DNA of 7,497 nt from the NCBI GenBank assembly GCA_021784495.1, contig JAJXSQ010000100.1, positions 1-7,497 of the forward strand, read 5' to 3'. Under the pieces are notes generated by a model. It saw only the letters and a list, made by a program, of their open reading frames with translations, searched no databases and was not told the DNA's origin. The position numbers and the translations under genes were made by a program. The DNA is from Myxococcales bacterium. Lineage in GTDB: Bacteria; Myxococcota; Myxococcia; Myxococcales; Anaeromyxobacteraceae. Below, piece by piece: positions 1 to 5,597 of the stretch (the stretch's first letter is position 1; every line of letters starts with the position of its first letter).

Positions 1-29
1 CCGCGGGGCCACCCGCGGGGCCACCCGCG
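1..29. repeat. 12-bp tandem repeat, about 2.4 copies
   Basis: The unit ccgcggggccac occurs at 1-12 and 13-24 and restarts at 25-29. In the third plus-strand frame it is exactly four codons long and encodes a repeating Ala-Gly-Pro-Pro. It is therefore a coding microsatellite in the tail of the upstream gene rather than a regulatory array. The array may begin before the window. Confidence 0.6.
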
Positions 30-98
30 ACGCCCCCGACCGCCGCGCCGCCGCCGTCCGCGTCGCCGTCGCCGTCCGCGCCGGAGAGGAGCCCGTGA
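3..98 (+). CDS. C-terminal end of an upstream Pro/Ala/Ser-rich protein (partial, 5' end outside window)
   Basis: The frame starting at base 3 is open from the window edge to a TGA at 96-98. It encodes 31 residues of low complexity made almost wholly of Pro, Ala, Ser and Gly, beginning with an AGPP repeat and ending in ERSP. The stop overlaps the lysA GTG as GTGA, which fits translational coupling. In many proteobacteria a small lipoprotein gene with a Pro-rich tail (LptM/YifL type) sits directly before lysA, and this tail would suit such a protein. No lipobox or conserved motif is visible here, so that identity is only a guess. The frame in phase with lysA is also open to the window edge, so this reading is not certain. 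Confidence 0.4.
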   Translation, partial: AGPPAGPPATPPTAAPPPSASPSPSAPERSP

Positions 99-1378
99 AC
101 CACTTCCAGCGCCGCCGGGGCGCGCTCCACGCCGAGGCGGTGCCGCTCGAGGCGCTGGCGCGGCTCCACGGCACGCCGCTCTACGTCTACTCCACGGCGA
201 CCCTCGCTCGGCACTGGCGGGTCCTCGACCGCTCGCTCCGGGGGCTCGACCGGACCGTCTGCTACGCGGTGAAGGCCAGCTCGAACCTGGCGATCCTCTC
301 GCTCCTCGCCCGGCTCGGCTCCGGCTTCGACATCGTGAGCGGCGGCGAGCTCTACCGGGTCCTGCGCGCCGGCGGCGACCCGCGCCGGGTGGTCTTCAGC
401 GGCGTCGGGAAGCGCGACGACGAGATCGCCTTCGCCCTCGACGCCGGCGTCCGCACCCTGAACGTCGAGAGCGCGCCGGAGCTGGCGCGGGTCTCGGCGG
501 TGGCGCGGCGGCTGAAGGTCCGCGCGCCCATCGCGCTCCGGGTGAACCCGGACGTCGATCCCCGGACCCACCCCTACATCGCCACCGGGCTGCGCACCTC
601 GAAGTTCGGCGTCCCGATCGCCGAGGCGCGCCGGCTCTACGCCGCCGCGGTCCAGGACCCGCACCTCGACGTGCGGGGCGTCGCCTGCCACATCGGCTCG
701 CAGATCACCACCGTCCGCCCCTTCGTCGACGCCATCGGCCGCCTGCGCGCCCTCGCCGCCGACCTGGAGGGCGCCGGGATCCGGCTCCGCCAGCTCGACG
801 TCGGCGGCGGCCTCGGGATCACCTACCGCGACGAGGCCCCGCCCGATCCGGAGCGCTGGGGGGCGGCCCTCCGCCGGGCGCTCGCCGGCTGGTCCGGCGA
901 GGTGATCGTCGAGCCGGGGCGGGTCCTGGTCGGCAACGCCGGCGTGCTCCTCACCCGGGTCCTCTACGTGAAGCGCTCCGGCGCCCGGACCTTCGTGGTG
1001 GTCGACGCCGCCATGAACGACCTCGCCCGCCCCAGCCTCTACGACGCCTGGCACGCCATCGAGCCGGTGGCGCCGCCGCGCCGGGGCGCGCCGGTCGCCC
1101 GCTGCGACGTCGTCGGCCCCGTCTGCGAGTCGTCCGACTTCCTGGCGCGGGGGCGCCGGCTCGCCCTGCCGGCCGAGGGCGACCTCCTCTGCGTCCGCAC
1201 CGCCGGGGCCTACGGCTTCGCCATGTCCTCGAACTACAACTCGCGCCCGCGCGCCGCCGAGGTGCTGGTCGACGGCGACGCGGCCCGGCTCGTCCGCGCC
1301 CGCGAGACCTACCCCGACCTGGTCCGCGGCGAGGAGGTCGCGCCGCGCCCGCGCCGATTCCCGGTTCGGCGCGGATAG
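95..1378 (+). CDS. lysA: Diaminopimelate decarboxylase
   Basis: This is the PLP enzyme that decarboxylates meso-diaminopimelate to L-lysine, the last step of lysine synthesis, in the cytoplasm. The product is 427 aa, normal for the family. The N-terminal alanine-racemase-like barrel carries YAVKA with the PLP lysine at K60, HIGSQ at 199-203, the phosphate-binding DVGGG at 235-239 and EPGR at 273-276. The C-terminal beta domain carries CES with the active-site Cys344, contributed across the dimer, and AGAYG with Tyr373. The GTG start is set by a purine-rich Shine-Dalgarno stretch (GGAGAGGAG, 83-91) just upstream; the frame stays open to the window edge, so an earlier start cannot be fully excluded. 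It overlaps the preceding frame by GTGA and lies 39 bp before dapA. Related PLP decarboxylases (ornithine/arginine, carboxynorspermidine) are less likely given the CES motif and dap neighbours. Confidence 0.96.
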   Translation: MNHFQRRRGALHAEAVPLEALARLHGTPLYVYSTATLARHWRVLDRSLRGLDRTVCYAVKASSNLAILSLLARLGSGFDIVSGGELYRVLRAGGDPRRVVFSGVGKRDDEIAFALDAGVRTLNVESAPELARVSAVARRLKVRAPIALRVNPDVDPRTHPYIATGLRTSKFGVPIAEARRLYAAAVQDPHLDVRGVACHIGSQITTVRPFVDAIGRLRALAADLEGAGIRLRQLDVGGGLGITYRDEAPPDPERWGAALRRALAGWSGEVIVEPGRVLVGNAGVLLTRVLYVKRSGARTFVVVDAAMNDLARPSLYDAWHAIEPVAPPRRGAPVARCDVVGPVCESSDFLARGRRLALPAEGDLLCVRTAGAYGFAMSSNYNSRPRAAEVLVDGDAARLVRARETYPDLVRGEEVAPRPRRFPVRRG

Positions 1379-1386
1379 GCTACAGT
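1358..1386 (+). promoter_or_regulatory. Candidate internal promoter before dapA
   Basis: A TACAGT hexamer (1381-1386) matches TATAAT at four of six positions. It stands out as an A/T island in very GC-rich DNA. It lies 17 nt after TTCCCG (1358-1363), a three-of-six match to TTGACA. The predicted transcript start is near 1393, giving a leader of about 25 nt to the dapA ATG with GGAG at 1409-1412. It overlaps the lysA stop codon and could let dapA-dapB be expressed apart from lysA. The call rests only on weak sequence matches. Confidence 0.3.
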
Positions 1387-1417
1387 CCTCGGCCCACCCC
1401 TCCCCTCCGGAGCCCGC

Positions 1418-2314
1418 ATGCGCCTCGAAGGATCGATGGTCGCGATCGTCACCCCGATGAAGGAGGGGGCGGTCGACCACCCCGCCCTGCGCGAGCTCGT
1501 CGAGTGGCAGCTCGCCGAGGGGACCGACGGCATCATCCCCTGCGGCACCACCGGCGAGGCCGCCACCCTCACCGCCGGCGAGCGGCGCGAGGTGGTGAAG
1601 ACCGTCGTGGGCCAGGTGCGGGGGCGGGCCGCGGTGATCGCCGGCGCCGGCTCGAACGCCACCCGCGAGGCGATCGAGGGCGTCCAGGCGGCCCGCGAGC
1701 TGGGGGCCGACGCCGCCCTCGTCGTCACCCCCTACTACAACAAGCCGACGCAGGAGGGGCTCTACCGTCACTACCAGGCGATCTGGGAGGCGGTCCGGTT
1801 CCCGGTGGTGGCCTACAACGTCCCCTCCCGCACCGCGGTCGACCTCCTCCCCGAGACCGTCGCCCGGCTCGTCCGGACCGGCGCGGTGGTGGGCATCAAG
1901 GAGGCGACGGCGAGCATGGACCGCCAGATCCAGCTCGTCGAGCTCTGCGGGCCGGACGGCCTCGCCTACCTCACCGGCGACGACTTCACCGTCCTCCCCT
2001 ACCTCGCCTGCGGCGGCCACGGCGTGATCTCGGTCGTGGCCAACGTCGCCCCCCGGGCCATGAAGGAGCTGGTCGTCGCCGCCCGCGGCGGCGACGCCGC
2101 CGGCGCGCTGCGCCGCCAGGTGGCGCTGGCCGAGCTGAACCGGATGATGTTCGTCGAGACCAACCCCGGCCCGGTGAAGGCCGCGGTCGCGCTCCTCGGG
2201 CGGGCGGGGCCCGAGCTCCGGCTCCCGCTGGCGCCGGTCTCCGACGCCAGCCTGGCGCGGATCCGGGCGGCGATGGAGCGCTTCGGCCTCGCCCTCGCCC
2301 CGGCCCGCGCCTGA
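1418..2314 (+). CDS. dapA: 4-hydroxy-tetrahydrodipicolinate synthase (DHDPS)
   Basis: Condenses pyruvate with aspartate semialdehyde, the first committed step of the diaminopimelate/lysine pathway. The product is 298 aa and forms the usual class I aldolase TIM barrel. Numbering coincides with E. coli DapA at the main sites: GTTGE with Thr44/Thr45, Tyr107 in TPYYNKP, YNVPSRT with Tyr133 and Arg138, and the Schiff-base Lys161 in GIKEA. GGHGVIS follows at 199-205. The ATG is preceded by GGAG at 1409-1412 with 5 nt spacing. In the lysine allosteric pocket Asn80, Glu84 and Tyr106 are kept, but position 56 is Arg instead of the His or Glu found in lysine-inhibited enzymes, so feedback inhibition may be lost. 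Related N-acetylneuraminate lyase-type barrels are unlikely given the full active-site match and the dapB neighbour. Confidence 0.97.
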   Translation: MRLEGSMVAIVTPMKEGAVDHPALRELVEWQLAEGTDGIIPCGTTGEAATLTAGERREVVKTVVGQVRGRAAVIAGAGSNATREAIEGVQAARELGADAALVVTPYYNKPTQEGLYRHYQAIWEAVRFPVVAYNVPSRTAVDLLPETVARLVRTGAVVGIKEATASMDRQIQLVELCGPDGLAYLTGDDFTVLPYLACGGHGVISVVANVAPRAMKELVVAARGGDAAGALRRQVALAELNRMMFVETNPGPVKAAVALLGRAGPELRLPLAPVSDASLARIRAAMERFGLALAPARA

Positions 2315-2320
2315 GGAGGT
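2314..2320 (+). promoter_or_regulatory. Strong ribosome binding site for dapB
   Basis: AGGAGGT is a near-perfect anti-16S match ending 4 nt before the GTG at 2325. It begins at the last base of the dapA TGA stop, so termination on dapA and initiation on dapB are next to each other. It settles the GTG as the dapB start. This is the best ribosome binding site in the window. Confidence 0.8.
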
Positions 2321-2324
2321 CCAC

Positions 2325-3134
2325 GTGATCCAGGTCGTCGTCTCCGGCGCCGCCGGCCGCATGGGGCGCGAGATCGTCCGGCTCGTGCTGGCCGGCGACG
2401 GGCTGGCCCTCGCCGGCGCCGTCGACCGCGCCCCCGGGGCCGCCGGCCAGGACGCGGCGGCGCTCGCCGGCCTGCCCCCCTGCGGCGTCCGGATCGCCGC
2501 CTCGCTCGCCGAGGCGCTCCCCGCGGCCGGGGTGGTGATCGACTTCACCCACTTCGAGGCCTCCGCCGCCCACGCCGAGGCCTGCGCCGCCGCCGGGATC
2601 CCGATGGTGGTGGGCGCGACCGGCTTCACCCCCGCGGCCCGCGCGCGCGTGGCCGCCGCGGCGGCGCGGATCCCGATCGTCCTCTCCCCCAACATGAGCG
2701 TCGGGGTGAACGTCCTCTTCGACCTGGTCCGGCAGGCGGCGACCACGCTGGGCGACGCCTACGACGTCGAGATCGTCGAGCTCCACCACCGGAGGAAGAA
2801 GGACGCGCCGAGCGGCACCGCCGTCCGGCTCGCCGAGGTGGCGGCGGCGGCGCTCGGCCGGGACCCGGCGCGCGACGTCACCCTCGCGCGGCAGGGGATG
2901 ATCGGCGAGCGGCCGGCGCGCGAGATCGGCGTGCAGACGGTCCGCGGCGGCGACGTGGTCGGCGAGCACACCGTCTTCTTCTTCGGCGAGGGGGAGCGGC
3001 TCGAGCTCACCCACCGGGCGACCTCCCGCGAGCAGTTCGCCCGCGGCGCCGTCCGCGCCGCGCGCTGGATCGCCGGCCGGCCGGCCGGCCTCCACGACAT
3101 GGCCGACGTGCTCGGCCTCCGGCGGGGCCCGTGA
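2325..3134 (+). CDS. dapB: 4-hydroxy-tetrahydrodipicolinate reductase
   Basis: Reduces the unstable DapA product to tetrahydrodipicolinate with NAD(P)H. The product is 269 aa, a normal length. The N-terminal Rossmann domain has GAAGRMG at 8-14, with Asp34-Arg35 where E. coli has Glu38-Arg39, the pair that contacts the cofactor ribose or phosphate. The VVGATG loop follows at 95-100. The substrate domain carries ELHHRRKKDAPSGTA at 152-166, with His154 and Lys158 matching the E. coli catalytic His159 and Lys163. The C-terminal segment near 255-265 (GLHDMADVLGL) is typical of the family. The GTG start is fixed by the AGGAGGT site that overlaps the dapA stop. Its own stop overlaps the next gene as GTGA. 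Together with dapA it forms the entry to lysine and cell-wall diaminopimelate synthesis. Confidence 0.97.
   Translation: MIQVVVSGAAGRMGREIVRLVLAGDGLALAGAVDRAPGAAGQDAAALAGLPPCGVRIAASLAEALPAAGVVIDFTHFEASAAHAEACAAAGIPMVVGATGFTPAARARVAAAAARIPIVLSPNMSVGVNVLFDLVRQAATTLGDAYDVEIVELHHRRKKDAPSGTAVRLAEVAAAALGRDPARDVTLARQGMIGERPAREIGVQTVRGGDVVGEHTVFFFGEGERLELTHRATSREQFARGAVRAARWIAGRPAGLHDMADVLGLRRGP
3073..3090 (+). repeat. (CCGG)4 self-complementary microsatellite inside dapB
   Basis: CCGG is repeated four times and followed by CC. The stretch is fully palindromic and could form a hairpin or be prone to slippage. It encodes Gly-Arg-Pro-Ala-Gly in a C-terminal part of DapB that is conserved in length, so the repeat looks like a result of codon choice rather than an insertion. 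Confidence 0.5.
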
Positions 3135-3892
3135 GGAGCTGCCGCTACCGCCTCGGGCTGGAGGAGCGCTGGGGCGCGATCGAGGGGGACCGCGTCCGGC
3201 CTCTCGGCGGCGAGCCCTGGGCCGGCGGGCTGCCCTCCGGCCCGGCGATCCCGCTCGCCTCGGTGACCCTCCTCGCCCCCGTCCGGCCGTCCAAGGTGGT
3301 CTGCATCGGCCGGAACTACCTCGCCCACGCCCGCGAGATGGGGAACGAGGTGCCGAGGCAGCCGCTCATCTTCCTGAAGCCGCCGTCGGCGGTGATCGGC
3401 CCGGGGGAGGCGATCCGCTGCCCGGCCGCGTCGCGGGAGGTGCACCACGAGGCGGAGCTCGCGGTGGTGGTCGGGCGGGCGCTCTCCCGGGCCACCGCGG
3501 CCGAGGCGCGCCGCGCGGTCTTCGGCTACACCTGCCTGGACGACGTCACCGCCCGCGACATCCAGCGGGAGGAGAAGCAGTTCACCCGCGCCAAGGGCTT
3601 CGACACCTTCTGCCCGGTCGGCCCGGCGATCGAGACGGCGCTCGACCCCGGCGACCTCGCCGTCGTCTGCCGGGTGAACGGCGCCGAGCGCCAGCGCGGC
3701 TCGACGCGGGACATGGCCTTCGATCCCTTCGCCCTGCTCGCCTTCATCTCCGGGGTCATGACGCTCCTCCCCGGCGACGTGGTCGCGACCGGGACCCCGG
3801 AGGGCGTCGGGCGGATCGACCCCGGGGACCTGGTGGAGGTCGAGATCCCGGGGATCGGCGTCCTGGCCAACCCGGTGATCGCCGACGGGTGA
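3131..3892 (+). CDS. Fumarylacetoacetate hydrolase (FAH) family protein, acylpyruvase/oxaloacetate tautomerase-like
   Basis: The product is 253 aa. A short N-terminal domain (about 1-50, resembling the small domain found ahead of many bacterial FAH proteins) precedes the FAH fold (about 54-250). Visible signatures are GRNYLAHA at 60-67, FLKPPSAVIGPG at 81-92, the metal ligands Glu107 and Glu109 in HHEAEL with Asp138 in LDDVTARD, Lys155 in RAKGFDTFCP, and TGTPEGVG at 220-227. The metal site is complete, so an active Mg/Mn enzyme is expected. Family members hydrolyse acylpyruvates, isomerise 2-hydroxyhepta-2,4-diene-1,7-dioate, decarboxylate oxaloacetate or interconvert its enol and keto forms; the sequence alone does not choose. 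No aromatic-degradation genes are nearby. Overlap with dapB (GTGA) places it in the lysine operon, which favours a 2-oxoacid repair role, but that is inference. Confidence 0.88.
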   Translation: MRSCRYRLGLEERWGAIEGDRVRPLGGEPWAGGLPSGPAIPLASVTLLAPVRPSKVVCIGRNYLAHAREMGNEVPRQPLIFLKPPSAVIGPGEAIRCPAASREVHHEAELAVVVGRALSRATAAEARRAVFGYTCLDDVTARDIQREEKQFTRAKGFDTFCPVGPAIETALDPGDLAVVCRVNGAERQRGSTRDMAFDPFALLAFISGVMTLLPGDVVATGTPEGVGRIDPGDLVEVEIPGIGVLANPVIADG

Positions 3893-3930
3893 CGGCCGGG
3901 CCGCGCCTGGCGCCGGCCCCCGTCCCGCGC

Positions 3931-3936
3931 TACACC
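3931..3936 (+). promoter_or_regulatory. Possible -10 element before folK
   Basis: GCGCTACACC contains a TACACC hexamer ending 6 nt before the GTG at 3943, so a transcript from it would be essentially leaderless. There is no convincing -35 element 16-18 nt upstream and no Shine-Dalgarno sequence between it and the GTG. It resembles the other GCTA islands found upstream of genes in this window. If instead folK starts at 3889, this stretch is coding. Confidence 0.2.
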
Positions 3937-3942
3937 CGGCCC

Positions 3943-4431
3943 GTGCGCGCCTTCCTCGGCGTGGGGACGAACCTCGGCGACCGCTGGGCCCACCTGGCGC
4001 TCGCGGCCCGGCTCCTCCGCGCGGCGCCGCGGGTGGCGCTGCTGCGCGCCTCGCGGGTGCTCGACACCGCGCCGCTCGGCCCCCCCCAGCCGCGCTTCCT
4101 GAACGCCGCGCTGGAGCTCGAGACCGGGCTCTCCCCGGGCGCGCTCCTCGCCCTCTGTCGGGAGATCGAGCGGGCGGCGCACCGGCGGCCGGCCGTCCGC
4201 TGGGGGCCGCGGTCGCTCGACCTCGACCTGCTCCTCGCCGGCGACCTGGTCGTCCGGGCGCCGGGCCTCGCCGTGCCCCACCCCGGCCTCGCCGCCCGGC
4301 GCTTCGTCCTCGCGCCGCTCGCGGAGCTCTGCCCGGCCCGGGCCGTGCCGGGCGCCGGCGCCACCGTCGCCGAGCTCCTCGCCGCCGCGCCCCCCTGGGA
4401 CGGGCGCGACGCTGGGCTCTACCCCGCCTGA
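3943..4431 (+). CDS. folK: 2-amino-4-hydroxy-6-hydroxymethyldihydropteridine diphosphokinase (HPPK)
   Basis: Transfers pyrophosphate from ATP to 6-hydroxymethyl-dihydropterin, the step before dihydropteroate synthase in folate synthesis. From GTG 3943 the product is 162 aa, the normal HPPK length. It opens with FLGVGTNLGDR at 4-14 and has FLNAALELET at 52-61. The HPPK signature RWGPRSLDLDLLL lies at 86-98, with Mg-binding Asp93 and Asp95. The VPHPGLAARRFVLAPLAEL stretch closes the active site. A longer GTG start at 3889 would overlap the FAH stop as GTGA and add 18 residues (Ala/Pro/Arg-rich, ending RYTRP) that have no counterpart in the family; I prefer 3943 on conservation, though neither start has a good ribosome site. 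It is last in the dap operon. Folate and lysine synthesis are otherwise unrelated. Confidence 0.93.
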   Translation: MRAFLGVGTNLGDRWAHLALAARLLRAAPRVALLRASRVLDTAPLGPPQPRFLNAALELETGLSPGALLALCREIERAAHRRPAVRWGPRSLDLDLLLAGDLVVRAPGLAVPHPGLAARRFVLAPLAELCPARAVPGAGATVAELLAAAPPWDGRDAGLYPA

Positions 4432-4463
4432 TCGGGCGATCCCGCGCCCCCGCCCCTCTCCCC

Positions 4464-4480
4464 CCGGCGCCGCGCGCCGG
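4464..4480 (+). terminator. Candidate terminator hairpin after folK
   Basis: A perfect 7-bp inverted repeat, CCGGCGC (4464-4470) and GCGCCGG (4474-4480), flanks a CGC loop. It lies 33 bp past the folK stop and is preceded by a pyrimidine-rich run. There is no T tract after it, so intrinsic termination is uncertain. GC-rich hairpins of this size also arise by chance in such DNA. Confidence 0.35.
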
Positions 4481-4488
4481 TCCGGCCG

Positions 4489-4497
4489 TGCTAAACC
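4489..4497 (+). promoter_or_regulatory. Candidate extended -10 promoter for the cytochrome c gene
   Basis: TG-C-TAAACC is an extended -10 type element in the short AT-rich patch between folK and the cytochrome gene. It would start transcription near 4504, leaving about 32 nt of leader that includes the AGGAG ribosome site at 4524-4528. No -35 match is visible, which is tolerable for an extended -10 promoter. The rest of 4432-4535 holds no reading frame I can support. Confidence 0.3.
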
Positions 4498-4535
4498 GGA
4501 TCGCCGTCCCCGCCACGCCCGCCAGGAGCGCCCGC

Positions 4536-4877
4536 ATGCCCCGCCTCGCCCGCACCCTCGCCGCCGCCCTCCTCGCCGCCGCCGCCCTCCCCGGCGGATC
4601 GGCGCGGGCCGCCGACCCGGCCGCCCGGCCGCCCGCGGCCGGCGCCGACCAGGGACTGGTCGTCTTCCACTCCCGGTGCTCGCGCTGCCACGGCGCCGAC
4701 GGCCGCGGCAAGGCGATCTTCACCACCCCGAGCATGGTGACCTCCACGCTCGACCAGGCGGCGATGGAGCGGGTGATCGCCGCCGGGCGCGGGCGGATGC
4801 CCTCGTTCCGCGGAGACCTGTCGAGCGAGGAGATCCGGGCCGTGGCCGCCTTCATCAAGCGCGACCTGGCCCGCTGA
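4536..4877 (+). CDS. Secreted monoheme cytochrome c
   Basis: The product is 113 aa. An N-terminal Sec signal peptide (two Arg near the start, an Ala/Leu hydrophobic core at about 7-19, probable cleavage after ARA at residue 25) sends it to the periplasm. A Pro/Ala-rich linker leads into a class I cytochrome c fold: CSRCH at 48-52 (heme cysteines 48 and 51, axial His52), and Met88 in GRMPSF as the likely sixth ligand. A final helix contains EEIRAVAAFIKRDL. The ATG is set by AGGAG at 4524-4528, 7 nt upstream; a GTG at 4488 would add 16 residues in front of the signal peptide and is rejected. It is a small electron carrier, with redox partner unknown. No oxidase or reductase gene lies beside it. 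It ends 17 bp from the convergent aldolase gene. Confidence 0.9.
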   Translation: MPRLARTLAAALLAAAALPGGSARAADPAARPPAAGADQGLVVFHSRCSRCHGADGRGKAIFTTPSMVTSTLDQAAMERVIAAGRGRMPSFRGDLSSEEIRAVAAFIKRDLAR

Positions 4878-4882
4878 CCGGC

Positions 4883-4910
4883 CGCCGCGGCCGCTCAGCG
4901 GCCGGCGGCG
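4883..4910. terminator. Candidate bidirectional terminator between convergent genes
   Basis: A stem of seven perfect base pairs (4888-4894 with 4898-4904) extends by five more (4883-4887 with 4906-4910) past one bulged G at 4905. The three-base loop is TCA, the stop codon of the minus-strand aldolase gene read on the plus strand. The stem starts 5 bp after the cytochrome stop. Its position between two converging 3' ends is what a shared terminator would show. There is no T run on either side. Confidence 0.4.
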
Positions 4911-5596
4911 CGCAGGACCGCGGCCACCGCCGCCCGGGGGAGCGGCTCGCAGCTCCCCAGCAGGCGGGCGGCGAGCGCGATCCGGGCGACGCGCTCGAGC
5001 GTCTCCATCCGGTCGACCGCCTCCTCCAGCGTGGCCCCGAGGCAGAGGGCGCCGTGCCGGGCGAGGAGGAGCACGTCGTGCCCGGCGAGGAGCGGGGCGA
5101 GCGAGGCCGGCACCTCGGCGGTGCCCGGGGTGGCGAAGGGCGCGACGGCGACCGGTCCGAGCGTCACCGCCGCCTCCGGGACCAGGTCGCCGGGCCAGGG
5201 GGCGCCGGCCACGGTGAAGGCGACGGCGGCGAGCGGGTGGGCGTGGACCGCGGCCCGCGCGTCGGGGCGCGCCGCGAAGGCGGCGAGGTGCATCGCCAGC
5301 TCGGTCGACGGGCGCCCGCGCCCCGCCCGGACGGCGCCGTCCGCGTCCACCACCAGGAGGTCGCCCGGGCGCAGGGCGCCCTTGCGCGCGCCCGACGGGG
5401 TCACCAGGAAGGCGCCGCCGCCGAGCCGGACCGAGAGGTTCCCCTCGCCGGCGCCGATCAGGTCCCGCTCGGCGAGCCGCCGGCCGGCCGCGCACAGGGC
5501 GCGCCGGAGGGGCTCCTCGCCGGGAGCCCGCGCCCGCCCCGGGGCGCCGCGGCGGGCCGGGGCGAGCGGGCGGCGCGGGGCGGGGCGGGGGGCCAC
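4895..5596 (-). CDS. Class II aldolase / L-ribulose-5-phosphate 4-epimerase (AraD/FucA) family protein
   Basis: The product is 233 aa. The zinc-dependent AraD/FucA fold covers about residues 29-230. GEGNLSVR (50-57) and TPSG (66-69) bind the substrate phosphate in this family. STEL places the catalytic Glu99, as in FucA SSEL. The zinc ligands are His118 and His120 in VHAH and His181 in RHG. The set is complete, so activity is likely. Substrate cannot be read: options include fuculose- or rhamnulose-phosphate aldolase, ribulose-5-phosphate 4-epimerase and methylthioribulose-phosphate dehydratase. The GTG lies 1 nt after the kdsD stop, so the two are cotranscribed; no good ribosome site is seen, which suggests coupling. 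Residues 1-28 are a basic Arg/Pro/Ala-rich extension absent from typical members. No other start codon is obvious between it and the fold. Confidence 0.87.
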   Translation of the reverse strand: MAPRPAPRRPLAPARRGAPGRARAPGEEPLRRALCAAGRRLAERDLIGAGEGNLSVRLGGGAFLVTPSGARKGALRPGDLLVVDADGAVRAGRGRPSTELAMHLAAFAARPDARAAVHAHPLAAVAFTVAGAPWPGDLVPEAAVTLGPVAVAPFATPGTAEVPASLAPLLAGHDVLLLARHGALCLGATLEEAVDRMETLERVARIALAARLLGSCEPLPRAAVAAVLRAAGR

Positions 5597-5597
5597 G

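Noticed and set aside
1504..2328. A 274-codon plus-strand frame inside dapA
   Set aside because: It is the shifted reading of dapA, dominated by Arg, Gly, Pro and His; dapA itself matches its family at every key residue.
1986..3095. A 369-codon minus-strand frame opposite dapA and dapB
   Set aside because: Same artefact: low-complexity Arg/Gly/Ala-rich translation opposite two genes with complete catalytic motifs.
3889..3942. Longer folK start at GTG 3889 with a GTGA overlap to the FAH gene
   Set aside because: The 18 added residues lack similarity to HPPK N-termini. A G before a TGA stop is common in this DNA, so the overlap alone is weak evidence. It remains possible.
2759..4858. A 699-codon open frame on the minus strand opposite dapB, the FAH gene, folK and the cytochrome gene
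   Set aside because: It covers four well-recognised plus-strand genes, has long Arg/Gly/Ala/Pro low-complexity runs and no family motif. Antisense frames stay open in very GC-rich coding DNA because stop codons are rare.
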